From assembly GCF_003268675.1 (NCBI RefSeq), contig NZ_CP029378.1, positions 1,798,001 through 1,862,000 on the forward strand: DNA of 64,000 bases, given 5' to 3'. Positions 17,569 through 27,172 of this stretch are shown in pieces. The position numbers and the translations under genes were made by a program. The notes beneath the pieces are model-generated. The model had not been told where the DNA came from. It did no database searches and was given only the letters and a program-made list of their open reading frames with translations. How positions within the stretch are numbered: position 1 is the stretch's first letter; the number at the start of each line of letters is the position of its first letter. The stretch is from Streptomyces bacillaris (GTDB taxonomy: Bacteria; Actinomycetota; Actinomycetes; Streptomycetales; Streptomycetaceae).

Positions 17569-20439
17569 ATGGACGCCGACCCGCCGACCTCCGTCCCCGC
17601 CGGAGCCCCGACCGGGCACACCGCGCTCCTGGACGGCCTCTGCGACGACCTGTACGCGGAGCTGGACCGCCGGCCCGCCCTCGTGGTGATCACCGGTGCG
17701 GCGGGGGTGGGAAAGAGCCGGCTGGTCCGCGAACTCCTCACGCGGACACCGCCGTCGGACACCCCCGCCCTGGTCGCCCGCTGCCGGGAGCCGGACGCTC
17801 CCGCCCCGTTCGCGCCGCTCGTCGAGGTACTGGCCCAGTGTCGGCCCCTGGCGGAGGACCTGCCTCCGGTGACCGGTGCGCTCCGGGGACTGCTGCCCGA
17901 ACTGGCCGGTCTCCTGCCGCCCGCGCCGCTCCCCGTGGGCGATCCGCGCGCCGAACAGCACCGCCTTGTCCGGGCACTGTGCGGGCTGACCGCATCCCTG
18001 GGGAGGGCGGTTTTCGTCGTGGAGGACGTCCAGTGGGCCGACGCGGGCACCGTCGCCTTCCTCCGTACGCTCGTCTCCGACCCGCCGCCGCACCTGGGGC
18101 TGGTCCTCACCGCGCGGGGTGAGGACGGTGACGCGTTCCCCTTCCCGCTGCGCCCGCCGCCCCATGTGGTGTCGGCCGAGCGGCACCTCGTACCGCTGTC
18201 GGTGGCCGGGACGGGTGCGCTGGCCGCCGGTCTGCTCGGCGGGCGGGCGGTGCCCGAGGAGTTCGCGGGGCAGCTTTACCGGTGGACGGGCGGGCTTCCG
18301 TACGTGATCGAGGAGGTGCTGCGCCGCTGGCCCGATCCCCTGGCGCACCCCACCGGAACGGGCGGGGCCGGAGTTCCGGAGCCGCCCCTGCCCGCGTCCG
18401 TACGCCGACTCGTGGTGGAGGGGCTGCGCCGCCTTCCCCCGGACGCGCGGAAGGTGGTCGCCGCGGCGGCGGTGCTCGACGACCCCGCCCCCGTACACCT
18501 GCTGGGAGCGGTCGCGGGGCTGGGCGAGGAGGAGACCCGCCGTGCGCTCACCGCGGCACTGAAAGAAGGTGTGCTGCGAGCAGCGGGGGACTCGGGGGGC
18601 GGCACTTACGCCTTCCCCTACGCGCTGGCGCGCAGAGCGGCGTACGAGGCGGTCGCGGAGCCGGAACGGCGCGTCCTGCACCTGCGCGCGGCCCGCGCCC
18701 TCGCCCGGCACACCTCGCCCCTCCCCCTCGTGCGCATCGCTGGACACCACCGGCTGGCCGGCCGCCCCACGGAGGCGGTGCGGTGGCTGGAGGCGGCCGC
18801 GGACCGGGCCGCCGGGAACGGGGACGCCGGTGCGGCCACCGACCACTATCTGGCCGCCCTGCGCGGCGGGCCCCCGGCCGTCGTCCGCGACCGGGTCGCG
18901 CTGAAGCTGGCCCGGGTCGCTCTCAACGCCCGCCCCGGACCGCAGGTGCCCGCCGCCCTGCGGCAGGTGCTCGACCGGTGCTCCCTGGGCCCGGGGCCCA
19001 GCGGCGAGATCCGGCTCCTCCTGGGGCTGCTGCTGCGCAACCAGTCGGGTTCCGGTCTGGAGGCGCTGGAGGAGATAGCGCGTGCCGTTCCGGATCTCCT
19101 CGCCGTCTCGCCGGGGCAGGCCGCACGGGCCCTGGCGATCATCGCCATCCCCTCCCTCAAAGGGTGGCCGCTCGGTGAGCACCGGCGGCTGCTGGCCGAG
19201 GCGGAACGGCTGCTGCCCCAGGTGGACGGGGACGACCTGCGGGCGGCCGTCCTGGCCAACCGGGCCACCGCTCTGGCCCTCATGGGCGACCCCTCGGCGT
19301 GGGACGCGGTGGCCGAGCTGCCCGACACCCTCAGCGGCGAGGCGGCGGCCCGGGTGCACGCCAACCTGGCGGGGGCCGCGACCGCCCTAGGCCATCCGGA
19401 ACGCGCCCGCGCCTGCCAGACCCGGGCCTGGCAGGCCGTGAGGACCCACCACGCCCCGTACCTCGAAGCGTTCGTCGAGACCACGGACATGCTCACCGCC
19501 TTCACGCGCGGCCGGTGGACCGGGCTGCTGGAGCGGGCCGAGCGCGCCGAGGAGCAGTACCGGGACGTGCCCGACTTCCATGCGGAGGCCCTCCTCGTCT
19601 GCGGGCTGCTGCGCCTGCACACCAAGGGGCAGACCGATGTGGCGCGCCGCCTTCTGGAGCGGGCCGTCCGCACCACCGCGCTGGACACCGGCATCGTGCT
19701 GACCTCCGCCGCGGCCGCCCAGGTCCGGGTCCATCTGGCCGCCGACCGCCCCGCCCCGGCCGTCCAGGCGATGGAGGGGGCGCTCCACCACGTCCGCCGC
19801 ACCGGTGCCTGGGTGTGGGCGAGCGCCCTCGCCCCGCCGGCCGTCCAGGCGATGCTGCGGGCGGGCCGCGCCGGGGAGGCCCGTCTCCTGGTCACCGAGC
19901 TGGCCGACGGCATCGCCCGCCGGGACGCGCCGGCCGCCCGGGCCGCCCTGCTGACCTGCCGGGCACTGCTCACCGACGCGGCCGGTCCGCAGCCGGGGAC
20001 CGGCGGGGCCGACGCCCCGTACCTGACCGCCGTGGACGCCTGGACGGAGCTGGAGCGCCCCTACGAGGCCGCGTACGTCAGGGAGGCCTGGGGTCTCCGG
20101 CTGCTGGCCGCGGGGGCGGCGGGCGGGCGTACCGTGCTGCACGAGGCGATCGCGGCCTACCAGGACATCGACGCCGTATGGGATGTGCTGCGCTGTCAGC
20201 GCGGCCTGCGGGACCACGGCCAGGTCACCGTCCGCAGGCCCGGCGCGCTGGGGTACGGGGACCATCTGTCGCCCCGGGAGCGGGCGGTGGCCCGGCTGGC
20301 CTCGCTCGGCCTCTCGAACCGCGAGATCGCCCGCGAGCTGGTCCTCTCGCACCGGACGGTCGAGCACCATGTGGCCCGTGCCCTGCGGAAGCTGGGGGTG
20401 TCGTCCCGTACGGAGATCGGCTCACAGCTCGGGCCCTGA
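17569..20439 (+). CDS. Large ATP-binding LuxR-family regulator (LAL/STAND type)
   Basis: This 956-residue transcription regulator starts at ATG 17569. The N-terminal AAA/STAND ATPase has Walker A GAAGVGKS at residues 43-50 and Walker B in FVVEDVQWAD. A long helical TPR-like middle follows, ending with a LuxR-type helix-turn-helix in the last 65 residues (LSPRERAVARLASLGLSNREIARELVLSHRTVEHHVARALRKLGV). LAL regulators are often pathway activators and answer to a ligand or nucleotide. The adjacent subtilase or SDR are positional candidates for control, without direct evidence. Confidence 0.9.
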   Translation: MDADPPTSVPAGAPTGHTALLDGLCDDLYAELDRRPALVVITGAAGVGKSRLVRELLTRTPPSDTPALVARCREPDAPAPFAPLVEVLAQCRPLAEDLPPVTGALRGLLPELAGLLPPAPLPVGDPRAEQHRLVRALCGLTASLGRAVFVVEDVQWADAGTVAFLRTLVSDPPPHLGLVLTARGEDGDAFPFPLRPPPHVVSAERHLVPLSVAGTGALAAGLLGGRAVPEEFAGQLYRWTGGLPYVIEEVLRRWPDPLAHPTGTGGAGVPEPPLPASVRRLVVEGLRRLPPDARKVVAAAAVLDDPAPVHLLGAVAGLGEEETRRALTAALKEGVLRAAGDSGGGTYAFPYALARRAAYEAVAEPERRVLHLRAARALARHTSPLPLVRIAGHHRLAGRPTEAVRWLEAAADRAAGNGDAGAATDHYLAALRGGPPAVVRDRVALKLARVALNARPGPQVPAALRQVLDRCSLGPGPSGEIRLLLGLLLRNQSGSGLEALEEIARAVPDLLAVSPGQAARALAIIAIPSLKGWPLGEHRRLLAEAERLLPQVDGDDLRAAVLANRATALALMGDPSAWDAVAELPDTLSGEAAARVHANLAGAATALGHPERARACQTRAWQAVRTHHAPYLEAFVETTDMLTAFTRGRWTGLLERAERAEEQYRDVPDFHAEALLVCGLLRLHTKGQTDVARRLLERAVRTTALDTGIVLTSAAAAQVRVHLAADRPAPAVQAMEGALHHVRRTGAWVWASALAPPAVQAMLRAGRAGEARLLVTELADGIARRDAPAARAALLTCRALLTDAAGPQPGTGGADAPYLTAVDAWTELERPYEAAYVREAWGLRLLAAGAAGGRTVLHEAIAAYQDIDAVWDVLRCQRGLRDHGQVTVRRPGALGYGDHLSPRERAVARLASLGLSNREIARELVLSHRTVEHHVARALRKLGVSSRTEIGSQLGP

Positions 20440-20467
20440 CCGGTCATGTGCCCTACATTGAGGCGAT

Positions 20468-21451
20468 ATGGGACCCTCTTCGACACCGGAAGGGCCGGAC
20501 AGCACCCCGGCTCCGGACAGCTCCTCCACCAAGGGCACCGATACGGGCCCCGATCTCGCCGGACGGGTGGCGCTCGTCGCCGGAGGAACCCGCGGAGCGG
20601 GCCGGGGAATTGCCGTCCAGCTCGGCGCCGCCGGGGCGACCGTCTACGTCACCGGGCGTACGAGCGGCTCCGAGCGCTCCGAGATGGACCGGCCCGAGAC
20701 GATCGAGGAGACCGCGGCCCTGGTCGACGCGGCGGGCGGCCGCGGGATCGCCGTACGGGTCGACCATCTGGTCCCCGACCAGGTCAGCGCGCTCGTCGCC
20801 CGGATCTCCGGCGAGCAGGGGGCCCTGCACATCCTGGTGAACGACATCTGGGGCGCCGAGATCGAGTGGAACAGGTCGGTCTGGGAGTCGTCGCTCGACA
20901 CCGGGCTGCGCACGCTCCGGCTCGCCGTCGACACGCATGCCATCACCAGCCACTTCGCGCTGCCGCTGCTGATCGAGACCCCGGGCGGTCTGGTGGTCGA
21001 GATGACCGACGGGACGGACGAGTACAACGCGGCCAACTACCGCGTCTCCTTCTTCTACGACCTGGCGAAGGCCGCCGTGAACCGGATGGCCTTCGCGCTC
21101 GGCCATGAGCTGGCACCGTACGGTTCGACCTCCGTGGCGCTCACCCCCGGCTGGCTCCGCTCCGAGGCGATGCTCCAGGCCCACGGGGTCACCGAGGCCA
21201 CCTGGCGCGAGGCGATCGCGCACACGCCCCACTTCGCGATCTCCGAGTCCCCCGCCTATGTGGGCCGGGCCGTCGCCGCCCTCGCCCGCGACCCCGAGGT
21301 GGCGCGCTGGAACGGGCGGTCGCTCTCCAGCGGGCAGCTCGCCCGGGTCTACGGCTTCACCGACACGGACGGCAGCAGACCTGACGCCTGGCGGTATCTG
21401 ACGGAGGTCCAGGACCGGGGCCTGCCCGCCGATGTGACGGGCTACCGCTGA
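20468..21451 (+). CDS. SDR family oxidoreductase
   Basis: This 327-residue short-chain dehydrogenase/reductase starts at ATG 20468, 28 bases after the LuxR-type gene. The first 30 residues are a Ser/Thr/Pro-rich lead. The NAD(P) motif appears as VALVAGGTRGAGRGIA, and the active site Tyr197-x3-Lys201 lies in FFYDLAKAAVNRMAF. The region after beta-4 is LVNDIWG, a variant of the usual NNAG, as seen in a subgroup annotated only as SDR. The substrate is unknown. It is probably cotranscribed with the regulator. Confidence 0.87.
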   Translation: MGPSSTPEGPDSTPAPDSSSTKGTDTGPDLAGRVALVAGGTRGAGRGIAVQLGAAGATVYVTGRTSGSERSEMDRPETIEETAALVDAAGGRGIAVRVDHLVPDQVSALVARISGEQGALHILVNDIWGAEIEWNRSVWESSLDTGLRTLRLAVDTHAITSHFALPLLIETPGGLVVEMTDGTDEYNAANYRVSFFYDLAKAAVNRMAFALGHELAPYGSTSVALTPGWLRSEAMLQAHGVTEATWREAIAHTPHFAISESPAYVGRAVAALARDPEVARWNGRSLSSGQLARVYGFTDTDGSRPDAWRYLTEVQDRGLPADVTGYR

Positions 21452-21501
21452 TCCGTCTCCGTCACGGGCCGCCGCCGAGCCACGGGCTACCGCCGATCCG
21501 T
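21437..21501 (+). repeat. 20-bp imperfect direct repeat at the end of the SDR gene
   Basis: The stretch at 21437-21456, which includes the SDR stop codon, recurs with one mismatch at 21482-21501 (ACGGGCTACCGC followed by TGATCCGT or CGATCCGT). It looks like a small tandem duplication of the gene end. No function is evident. Confidence 0.5.
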
Positions 21502-21582
21502 GACGGGCCACTCGTCATACAGGGCGGTCGTCCGGTTCACGGCAGTCGTCGCCCTCCGCCCCCGGTGCCTATCCTTCCTGAC

Positions 21583-22827
21583 ATGTCCCTCCCTCCCGGC
21601 CCGTACACCGGTGCCTCCCGCCCCCGGGGCGGTGGCCTCTCCGCGCGGACGGCCGACATCGGGGTGGCGGCCGCCGTCACCCTGCTGGTGGTGGTCTGGA
21701 CGGTGCTGACGATGCGGTACGAGAGCGAGCCGCTGAACCGTACGGTGATCGGCTGGGCGCTCATCGCGGTGGGGTGCGGCGCCCTGTACTTCCGGCGCCG
21801 CGCACCCGTCGCCGTGGCCGTCGTGACCCTGGCCGTCTGCGTCGTCTACTACCCGCTGTCCGTGTACGACGGTCCTCTTATGGTCACGTTCGCGCTCGCG
21901 CTCTACACGGCGGCGGCCGAGGGGCGGTTCACGGCCGCGGTCGCCCTCGCGGTCGTCACCCTGATCGCCGTCGGCTTCGGCGAGGCGCGCCAGCACGACG
22001 GCAACCGGCAGATCGACGACATGTCGCTGTTCATGCTCGCGGGCTGGCTGGTCAGCCTGGTCGCGGTGGGCCGGGCCCAGTGGACCCGTGCCGCCTATCT
22101 CCGCGAGGTGGAGCAGCGGGCGCTGGCCGCCGAGCGGGAGCAGGAGGCGCGGGCCGAGCAGAGCGCGACCGAGGAGCGGCTGCGGATCGCCCGGGAGCTG
22201 CACGACGTGCTGGGGCACAGCGTTTCGCTGATCAACGTGCAGTCGGGCGCGGCCCTGCACAGGCTGAGCAAGAAGCCGGAGCCGGCAGCGGCCCTGTCCG
22301 CCGCCGAGGAGGCTCTGGAGGCGGTCAAGGCGACCAGCAAGGAGGCGCTGCGCGAGCTGCGCTCCACCCTCGGCGCGCTGCGCGGGCCCGACGAGAGCGC
22401 CCCGACCTCCCCCGCCTCGGGGCTCGACCGGCTCGACGAACTCGTCGCCCGGGCCCGCGCCACGGGCATCGACGTACGCCTGCGCACCGAGGGCGAGCGG
22501 CGGCCCCTGCCGCCCCCGGTCGACCTGGCGGCGTACCGGATCGTGCAGGAGTCGCTCACCAACGTGACCCGGCACGCACGGGCGACGGGCGCGGTGGTGA
22601 CGGTCGACTACACCGACGGAGCGGCCCTACGGGTACGGGTCGACGACGACGGCGAGGGCGCGCCCGAGGGCTCTCCGCCCGGCAGCGGCATCCGGGGCAT
22701 GGCCGAGCGGGCCAGGGCCTTCGGCGGCGAGCTGACCGCGCGGAACACCGCACAGGGCTTCGGCGTGAGCGCGCGGCTGCCGGTCGACGCCCGGCCGCGG
22801 ACCGAGGGGAGCGGGAGGACCGAATGA
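21583..22827 (+). CDS. Sensor histidine kinase (NarL-partner, HisKA_3)
   Basis: This 414-residue membrane kinase starts at ATG 21583. The first 150 residues hold four to five membrane segments (VAAAVTLLVVVWTVLTM, VAVAVVTLAVCVVYYPLSVY, FTAAVALAVVTLIAVGF). The dimerisation box is RIARELHDVLGHSVSLINVQSG with phospho-His207, then an HATPase with AAYRIVQESLTNVTRHA and GSGIRGMAERARAFGGE. The stop overlaps the start of the regulator gene (ATGA at 22824-22827). The signal is unknown; the downstream cytochrome bd-like genes suggest a respiratory or redox input, by position only. Confidence 0.92.
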   Translation: MSLPPGPYTGASRPRGGGLSARTADIGVAAAVTLLVVVWTVLTMRYESEPLNRTVIGWALIAVGCGALYFRRRAPVAVAVVTLAVCVVYYPLSVYDGPLMVTFALALYTAAAEGRFTAAVALAVVTLIAVGFGEARQHDGNRQIDDMSLFMLAGWLVSLVAVGRAQWTRAAYLREVEQRALAAEREQEARAEQSATEERLRIARELHDVLGHSVSLINVQSGAALHRLSKKPEPAAALSAAEEALEAVKATSKEALRELRSTLGALRGPDESAPTSPASGLDRLDELVARARATGIDVRLRTEGERRPLPPPVDLAAYRIVQESLTNVTRHARATGAVVTVDYTDGAALRVRVDDDGEGAPEGSPPGSGIRGMAERARAFGGELTARNTAQGFGVSARLPVDARPRTEGSGRTE

Positions 22828-23489
22828 TCCGCGTAGTGCTGGCCGACGACCAGACGCTGGTACGGGCGGGCTTCCGCTCGATCCTGTCCGACGAGGACGA
22901 CATCGAGGTCGTCGGCGAGGCGGCCGACGGCGAACAGGCCCTCGCCCTGGCCCACGAGCACCGTCCGGACGTGGTCCTGATGGACATCCGGATGCCCGGG
23001 ACCGACGGCCTGGAGGCCACCCGCCGCATCACCGCCGATCCACGCCTTGCGGGCGTCCGGGTCGTCATCCTGACCACCTTCGACATGGACGACCACGTGT
23101 ACGGGGCGCTGCGCGCGGGAGCCTCCGGTTTCCTGGTCAAGGACACCGAGCCGATGGAGCTGCTGCACGGTGTACGGGTGGTGGCGCGGGGCGACGCGCT
23201 GATCGCCCCCGCCGTGACCCGGCGGCTGATCTCGGAGTTCGCGAGCCGCCGCAGGCAGCCGGAGCCGGGTCCCCGCCTCAACGCCCTGACCGAGCGGGAG
23301 CGGGAGGTCATGGGGCTGGTGGGGGCCGGGCTCTCCAACGACGAGATCGCCGCCCGGCTGGTGCTGAGCCCCGCCACCTCCAAGACCCATGTCAGCCGGA
23401 TCATGACGAAGCTCGGTGTCCGCGACCGGGCGCAGCTGGTGATCCTCGCCTACGAGTCGGGCATGATCACGCCGGGCTGGCTGGCCTGA
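22824..23489 (+). CDS. NarL/FixJ-family response regulator
   Basis: This 221-residue regulator starts at ATG 22824 and is translationally coupled to its kinase. The receiver domain has LADDQ, phospho-acceptor Asp54 (VLMDIRMPG) and the KDT loop (FLVKDTEP). The C-terminal LuxR-type helix-turn-helix is LTEREREVMGLVGAGLSNDEIAARLVLSPATSKTHVSRIMTKLGV. It is followed 159 bases later by the cytochrome bd-like genes, which it may control. Confidence 0.93.
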   Translation: MIRVVLADDQTLVRAGFRSILSDEDDIEVVGEAADGEQALALAHEHRPDVVLMDIRMPGTDGLEATRRITADPRLAGVRVVILTTFDMDDHVYGALRAGASGFLVKDTEPMELLHGVRVVARGDALIAPAVTRRLISEFASRRRQPEPGPRLNALTEREREVMGLVGAGLSNDEIAARLVLSPATSKTHVSRIMTKLGVRDRAQLVILAYESGMITPGWLA

Positions 23490-23648
23490 GCGGGACGGCC
23501 GGCCGGGTTTCCCGCTCCCCGGGGCAGGGCCGGGGCCGGGGGTCAACTTCCGTAGTACGCGGACGGCCCCGCCCACAACTCCCGGTGTAGGCCCGTTGTC
23601 ATCCCCGGGCCGACGCGCGGACGCCCACCCCGCACCGAGGCTTTCGGG

Positions 23649-24974
23649 GTGGATCCGGAAACGCTCGACCTCGCGCGGTTGCAGTTCGCCCTCACGGCGG
23701 GCGGCCACTTCCTCTTCGTCGCCCTGACGCTGGGGATGGCCCTCGTCGTGGCCTGCCTCCAGACAGCGGCCACGGTGACGAAGAAGGCTGCGTACCACCG
23801 CATGGTGCGCTTCTGGGGGCAGCTGTACGTCATCAACTACGCGGTCGGGATCATCACCGGGCTGGTGATGGAGTTCCAGTTCGGGCTGAGCTGGAGCGGT
23901 CTGACGCACTACGCGGGCAATGTCTTCGGCGCCTCGCTGGCCGTCGAGACGATCGTCGCGTTCTTCGTGGAGTCGACGTTCCTCGGGCTGTGGATCTTCG
24001 GATGGCACCGGTTCAACCGGTGGGTCCATCTGACGACGATCTGGATCGTCGCCCTGACCGCCTGCGTGTCCGCGTACTGGATCCTCGTCTCCAACGGCTT
24101 CCTCAACAACCCCGTGGGGCACCGCATCGAGAACGGGCAGCTCGTCCTCGCGGACGCCGGGGCGCTGCTGACCAACCCCAGCGCGCTGCTGGCCTTCGGG
24201 CACATCCTGGGCGGGGCGCTGCTGACGGCCGGGTTCTTCATGTCGGGCGTGAGCGCCTTCCACCTCTTCCGGCGCACCCCCGAAGCCGAGTTCTTCGTAC
24301 GGAGTCTGCGCATCGGGGTGTTCGTCTCCTTCCCGGCCCTGTGGGTCACGGCGGCGTTCGGCGGGGTCCAGTTGGCCCGGCTGGCGGATCTCCAGCCGAT
24401 GAAGTCGGCCATGTTCACACAGAAGACGGCGGAGATCGCCGACCTCCAGGCGGAGATGGTCGCCCGGTTCGGCCCCGGCGACTACGTGCCGTCGGAGGTG
24501 TGGACGCGGGGCGGCGCCCTGCTGATGCTGCTCGCCTTCGCGCTGATGATGTACCTCTCACTGGCCGGGGTCGTGCTCGCCTGCTTCCGCAAGGCCGTCG
24601 AGCGCTTCCGGCCCTGGCATGTGGTGCTGATGGCCGCCGTGCCGCTGCCCTACCTCGCGATGATCAGCGGCTGGGTCTTCCGGGAGGCCGGGCGTCAGCC
24701 CTGGGTGGTGTACGGGCTGCTGAAGACCGAGGACGCCGTCTCCGGCCACTCCCCCGCCACCATGCTCACCTCGCTGATCGTCTTCACCGTGCTGTTCGCG
24801 GCGCTGGCCGTCCTCAACGGCCGGCTGCTGCTGCGCCACGCACGTCTCGGACCGGTGGAGACGGGGCTCGGACAGGACGAACGGACCCTTGCGGAACCCG
24901 CCCCCGCCTCCGGCGCATCCGCGGAATCCGGCGGGCCCGCCGGGCCTCCGCCGCCCTTCACCCCCCGCTACTGA
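23649..24974 (+). CDS. cydA: Cytochrome bd-like oxidase subunit I, divergent
   Basis: This 441-residue membrane subunit starts at GTG 23649. Numbering runs almost as in E. coli CydA. His20, Glu100, Glu108 and His185 are present, as is the GREAGRQPW-type end block (here REAGRQPW with Glu346 equal to Glu445), so the heme d/b595 centre looks intact. By hand alignment, however, Glu257 of the quinol site is Thr257 (QPMKSAMFT), and the heme b558 ligand Met393 falls on Gly289 (TRGGALL where others have FRIMV). The Q-loop is very short. It resembles the quinol-site-lacking branches of the bd superfamily. The electron donor is unknown. Confidence 0.82.
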   Translation: MDPETLDLARLQFALTAGGHFLFVALTLGMALVVACLQTAATVTKKAAYHRMVRFWGQLYVINYAVGIITGLVMEFQFGLSWSGLTHYAGNVFGASLAVETIVAFFVESTFLGLWIFGWHRFNRWVHLTTIWIVALTACVSAYWILVSNGFLNNPVGHRIENGQLVLADAGALLTNPSALLAFGHILGGALLTAGFFMSGVSAFHLFRRTPEAEFFVRSLRIGVFVSFPALWVTAAFGGVQLARLADLQPMKSAMFTQKTAEIADLQAEMVARFGPGDYVPSEVWTRGGALLMLLAFALMMYLSLAGVVLACFRKAVERFRPWHVVLMAAVPLPYLAMISGWVFREAGRQPWVVYGLLKTEDAVSGHSPATMLTSLIVFTVLFAALAVLNGRLLLRHARLGPVETGLGQDERTLAEPAPASGASAESGGPAGPPPPFTPRY

Positions 24975-25047
24975 CCTGCCGAATGCCGACACTGCCGACT
25001 GCTGATCCGCTGTCGGCCTGCTGCCGCCCCGCCACCGAGGAGCCGTC

Positions 25048-25824
25048 GTGGACACCCTGGCCGTCTGCCTGCTCGCCTTCTTCGCCACCGGCTACTTCGT
25101 CCTCGCCGGTGCGGACATCGGCACCGGCATGCTGCTGCCGTACCTGGGCGGGGACGACGGCGAACGGCGCCTGGTGATCGCCTCCTTCGCCCCGTTCTTC
25201 CTCGGCAACGAGGTGTGGCTCGTCGCCACCGCGGGCGTGCTGGTGGGCTGCTTCCCGGTCCTGGAGGGCGAGCTGCTGAGCGCCCAGTTCACCGTGGTCG
25301 TGGCGTTGGTCGCGGGCTGGATGGTGCGTGACGCGGGGCTGTGGCTGCGCGGGCGGGACGGCGGGCTGCGGTGGCGGGCGGGATGCGACGGGGCCGTGGT
25401 GGGCGGAAGCTGGGCGGTGGCGCTGTCCTGGGGCTGGCTGCTGGCCGCGCTCTTCTCGGGGACGCCGGAGCGGACGGCCACCGCCCCGGTGGGGGCCGTG
25501 ACCGCACTGGCCGTCGCCGCCCTGTTCGCCGCGCACGGTCTGGGGTTCGCGGCGCTGCGGCTGACCGGGCGTCCCTGGTCGCGGGCGCACCGGCTGGTGG
25601 GGCGCACCGGTCCCGGCCGCTCCTTCGCTCTGACCGCCGTCCTGATGGGAGCCCTGCCGCTCTTCGCGGGCCCGGCGCTCCATCCGTCGGCGCACACGGC
25701 GGACGGGGCGACGCTCACCCTGCTGATCCCGGTCCTGCTGGCGTTCTGCCCGCTGCTGGTCGCCGCCCAGGCATGGACCTGGCACACCTTCCGCCACCGG
25801 GTGACGCGCCCCTCGTACCTCTGA
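25048..25824 (+). CDS. cydB: Cytochrome bd-like oxidase subunit II, short
   Basis: This 258-residue partner subunit starts at GTG 25048, 73 bases after subunit I. About seven membrane segments are visible, against eight in the usual 330-380 residue CydB, so the C-terminus is shortened. AGADIGTGML keeps the Asp of the FDMG motif, but PFFLGNEVWL has Leu52 where Asp58 of the E. coli proton path sits. It pairs with the divergent subunit I. Both changes support a special bd-like enzyme over simple decay, because the frame is intact over 1.3 and 0.8 kb. Confidence 0.8.
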   Translation: MDTLAVCLLAFFATGYFVLAGADIGTGMLLPYLGGDDGERRLVIASFAPFFLGNEVWLVATAGVLVGCFPVLEGELLSAQFTVVVALVAGWMVRDAGLWLRGRDGGLRWRAGCDGAVVGGSWAVALSWGWLLAALFSGTPERTATAPVGAVTALAVAALFAAHGLGFAALRLTGRPWSRAHRLVGRTGPGRSFALTAVLMGALPLFAGPALHPSAHTADGATLTLLIPVLLAFCPLLVAAQAWTWHTFRHRVTRPSYL

Positions 25825-25860
25825 CCCTGACGGCCGCCCCGGGTGCTCGGCGGCCCCTCC

Positions 25861-27081
25861 TCAGGGGCCCGTACGCCCCGGGCCGCCGAGTGCCCGGCGT
25901 ATCCGGGAGAGGACCGGCTCCCCGCGCCTCGGCCGGGGGCCGCCGTGCACCCGGGGGTCGTCGGTGACGTCGTACCGCTTCACATAGGCCGCAAGGAACG
26001 CCTGGAGGGTGGCGACGGCGGGGATGGCGATCAGGGCGCCGACGGCCCCCAGCAGGGCCGTCCCCGCGACCACCGAACCGAACGCGACCGCCGGGTGGAT
26101 GTCGACGGTCCTGGCGGTCAGCTTGGGCTGGAGAACATAGTTCTCGAACTGCTGGTAGACGACCACGAAGCCGAGCACCCACAGCGCGTACCAGGGGTCG
26201 ACCGTGAAGGCGATCAGCATCGGCAGGGCGCCCGCCAGATACGTACCGATGGTCGGGATGAACTGGGAGACGAGCCCCACCCAGACCGCGAGCGCCGGAG
26301 CGTAGGGCACGCCGAGGACGACCAGCAGGATGTAGTGCGCGGCGCCGGAGATCAGGGCCATCAGACCGCGTGAGTAGAGGTAGCCGCCGGTCTTGTCGAC
26401 CGCGATCTCCCAGGCGCGCAGCACCTCGGTCTGCCGGGCCGGCGGCAGTACGGAACAGAGGGCGCGGCGCAGCCGGGGGCCGTCCGCCGCGAAGTAGAAC
26501 GAGAACAGGAAGATCGTCAGCAGCCGGAACAGTCCGCCCAGGACCGTGGTGGAGATGTCGAGCACCCCGGAGGCGCTGTTCTGGACGTACTTCTGCAGCC
26601 AGTCGGAGTGCAGCAGGCTGTCCTGGACCTGGACCCGCGACAGCTCGGTGTGGAAGGTCTGGTTGACCCAGTTGATCACCGAGTCGATGTACTTGGGGAA
26701 GTCGTCGACCATGTCGACGATCTGGCCCGCGAGCATCGACCCCAGCAGGACGACGAACCCCGCGCTGAAGATCATCAGGCCGATGAAGACGAGGAACGTG
26801 GCCAGCCCCCGGCGCATGCCGCGCGCCGACATCCGGCCCACCGCGGGCTCGATGGCGAGCGCGAGGAAGAACGCGATCAGCACATTGGTCAGCAACCCGA
26901 TGAGCTGGTCGAACGCCCAGCTGCCGAGCTGGAAGCAGGCGTAGAGCGCCAGGGCCAGCACCATCGCGCGCGGCAGCCAGCCCGGCATCCGGGCGGGGCC
27001 CGGACCGGACGGCGGCGCGGGGGGCTCGGCGGGCGGGGTGGCGGGCGGCTGGGCCGGGACGGTCTCGTCTGTCGATGACAC
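25861..27081 (-). CDS. AI-2E family transporter
   Basis: This 406-residue polytopic membrane protein of the AI-2 exporter-like superfamily starts at GTG 27081 (VSSTDETVPAQPP). The longer frame to 27216 would overlap the DUF3046 gene and is less likely. A Pro-rich cytoplasmic N-terminus of about 45 residues is followed by eight membrane segments, with LIAFFLALAIEPAVGRM and the conserved VGLVSQFIPTIGTYLAGALPMLIAF block. Members export small molecules or sodium; the solute here is unknown. The Arg-rich end (RGEPVLSRIRRALGG) is probably cytoplasmic. Confidence 0.88.
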   Translation of the reverse strand: MSSTDETVPAQPPATPPAEPPAPPSGPGPARMPGWLPRAMVLALALYACFQLGSWAFDQLIGLLTNVLIAFFLALAIEPAVGRMSARGMRRGLATFLVFIGLMIFSAGFVVLLGSMLAGQIVDMVDDFPKYIDSVINWVNQTFHTELSRVQVQDSLLHSDWLQKYVQNSASGVLDISTTVLGGLFRLLTIFLFSFYFAADGPRLRRALCSVLPPARQTEVLRAWEIAVDKTGGYLYSRGLMALISGAAHYILLVVLGVPYAPALAVWVGLVSQFIPTIGTYLAGALPMLIAFTVDPWYALWVLGFVVVYQQFENYVLQPKLTARTVDIHPAVAFGSVVAGTALLGAVGALIAIPAVATLQAFLAAYVKRYDVTDDPRVHGGPRPRRGEPVLSRIRRALGGPGRTGP

Positions 27082-27172
27082 GGGACAAGTCTCGCCTACG
27101 CCACTGACAGCGGGGTCCCCGGCCGGTCGACGCGCGTACCGCTCGGGACGGGTCCTGGCCGGGACAGGCGGG

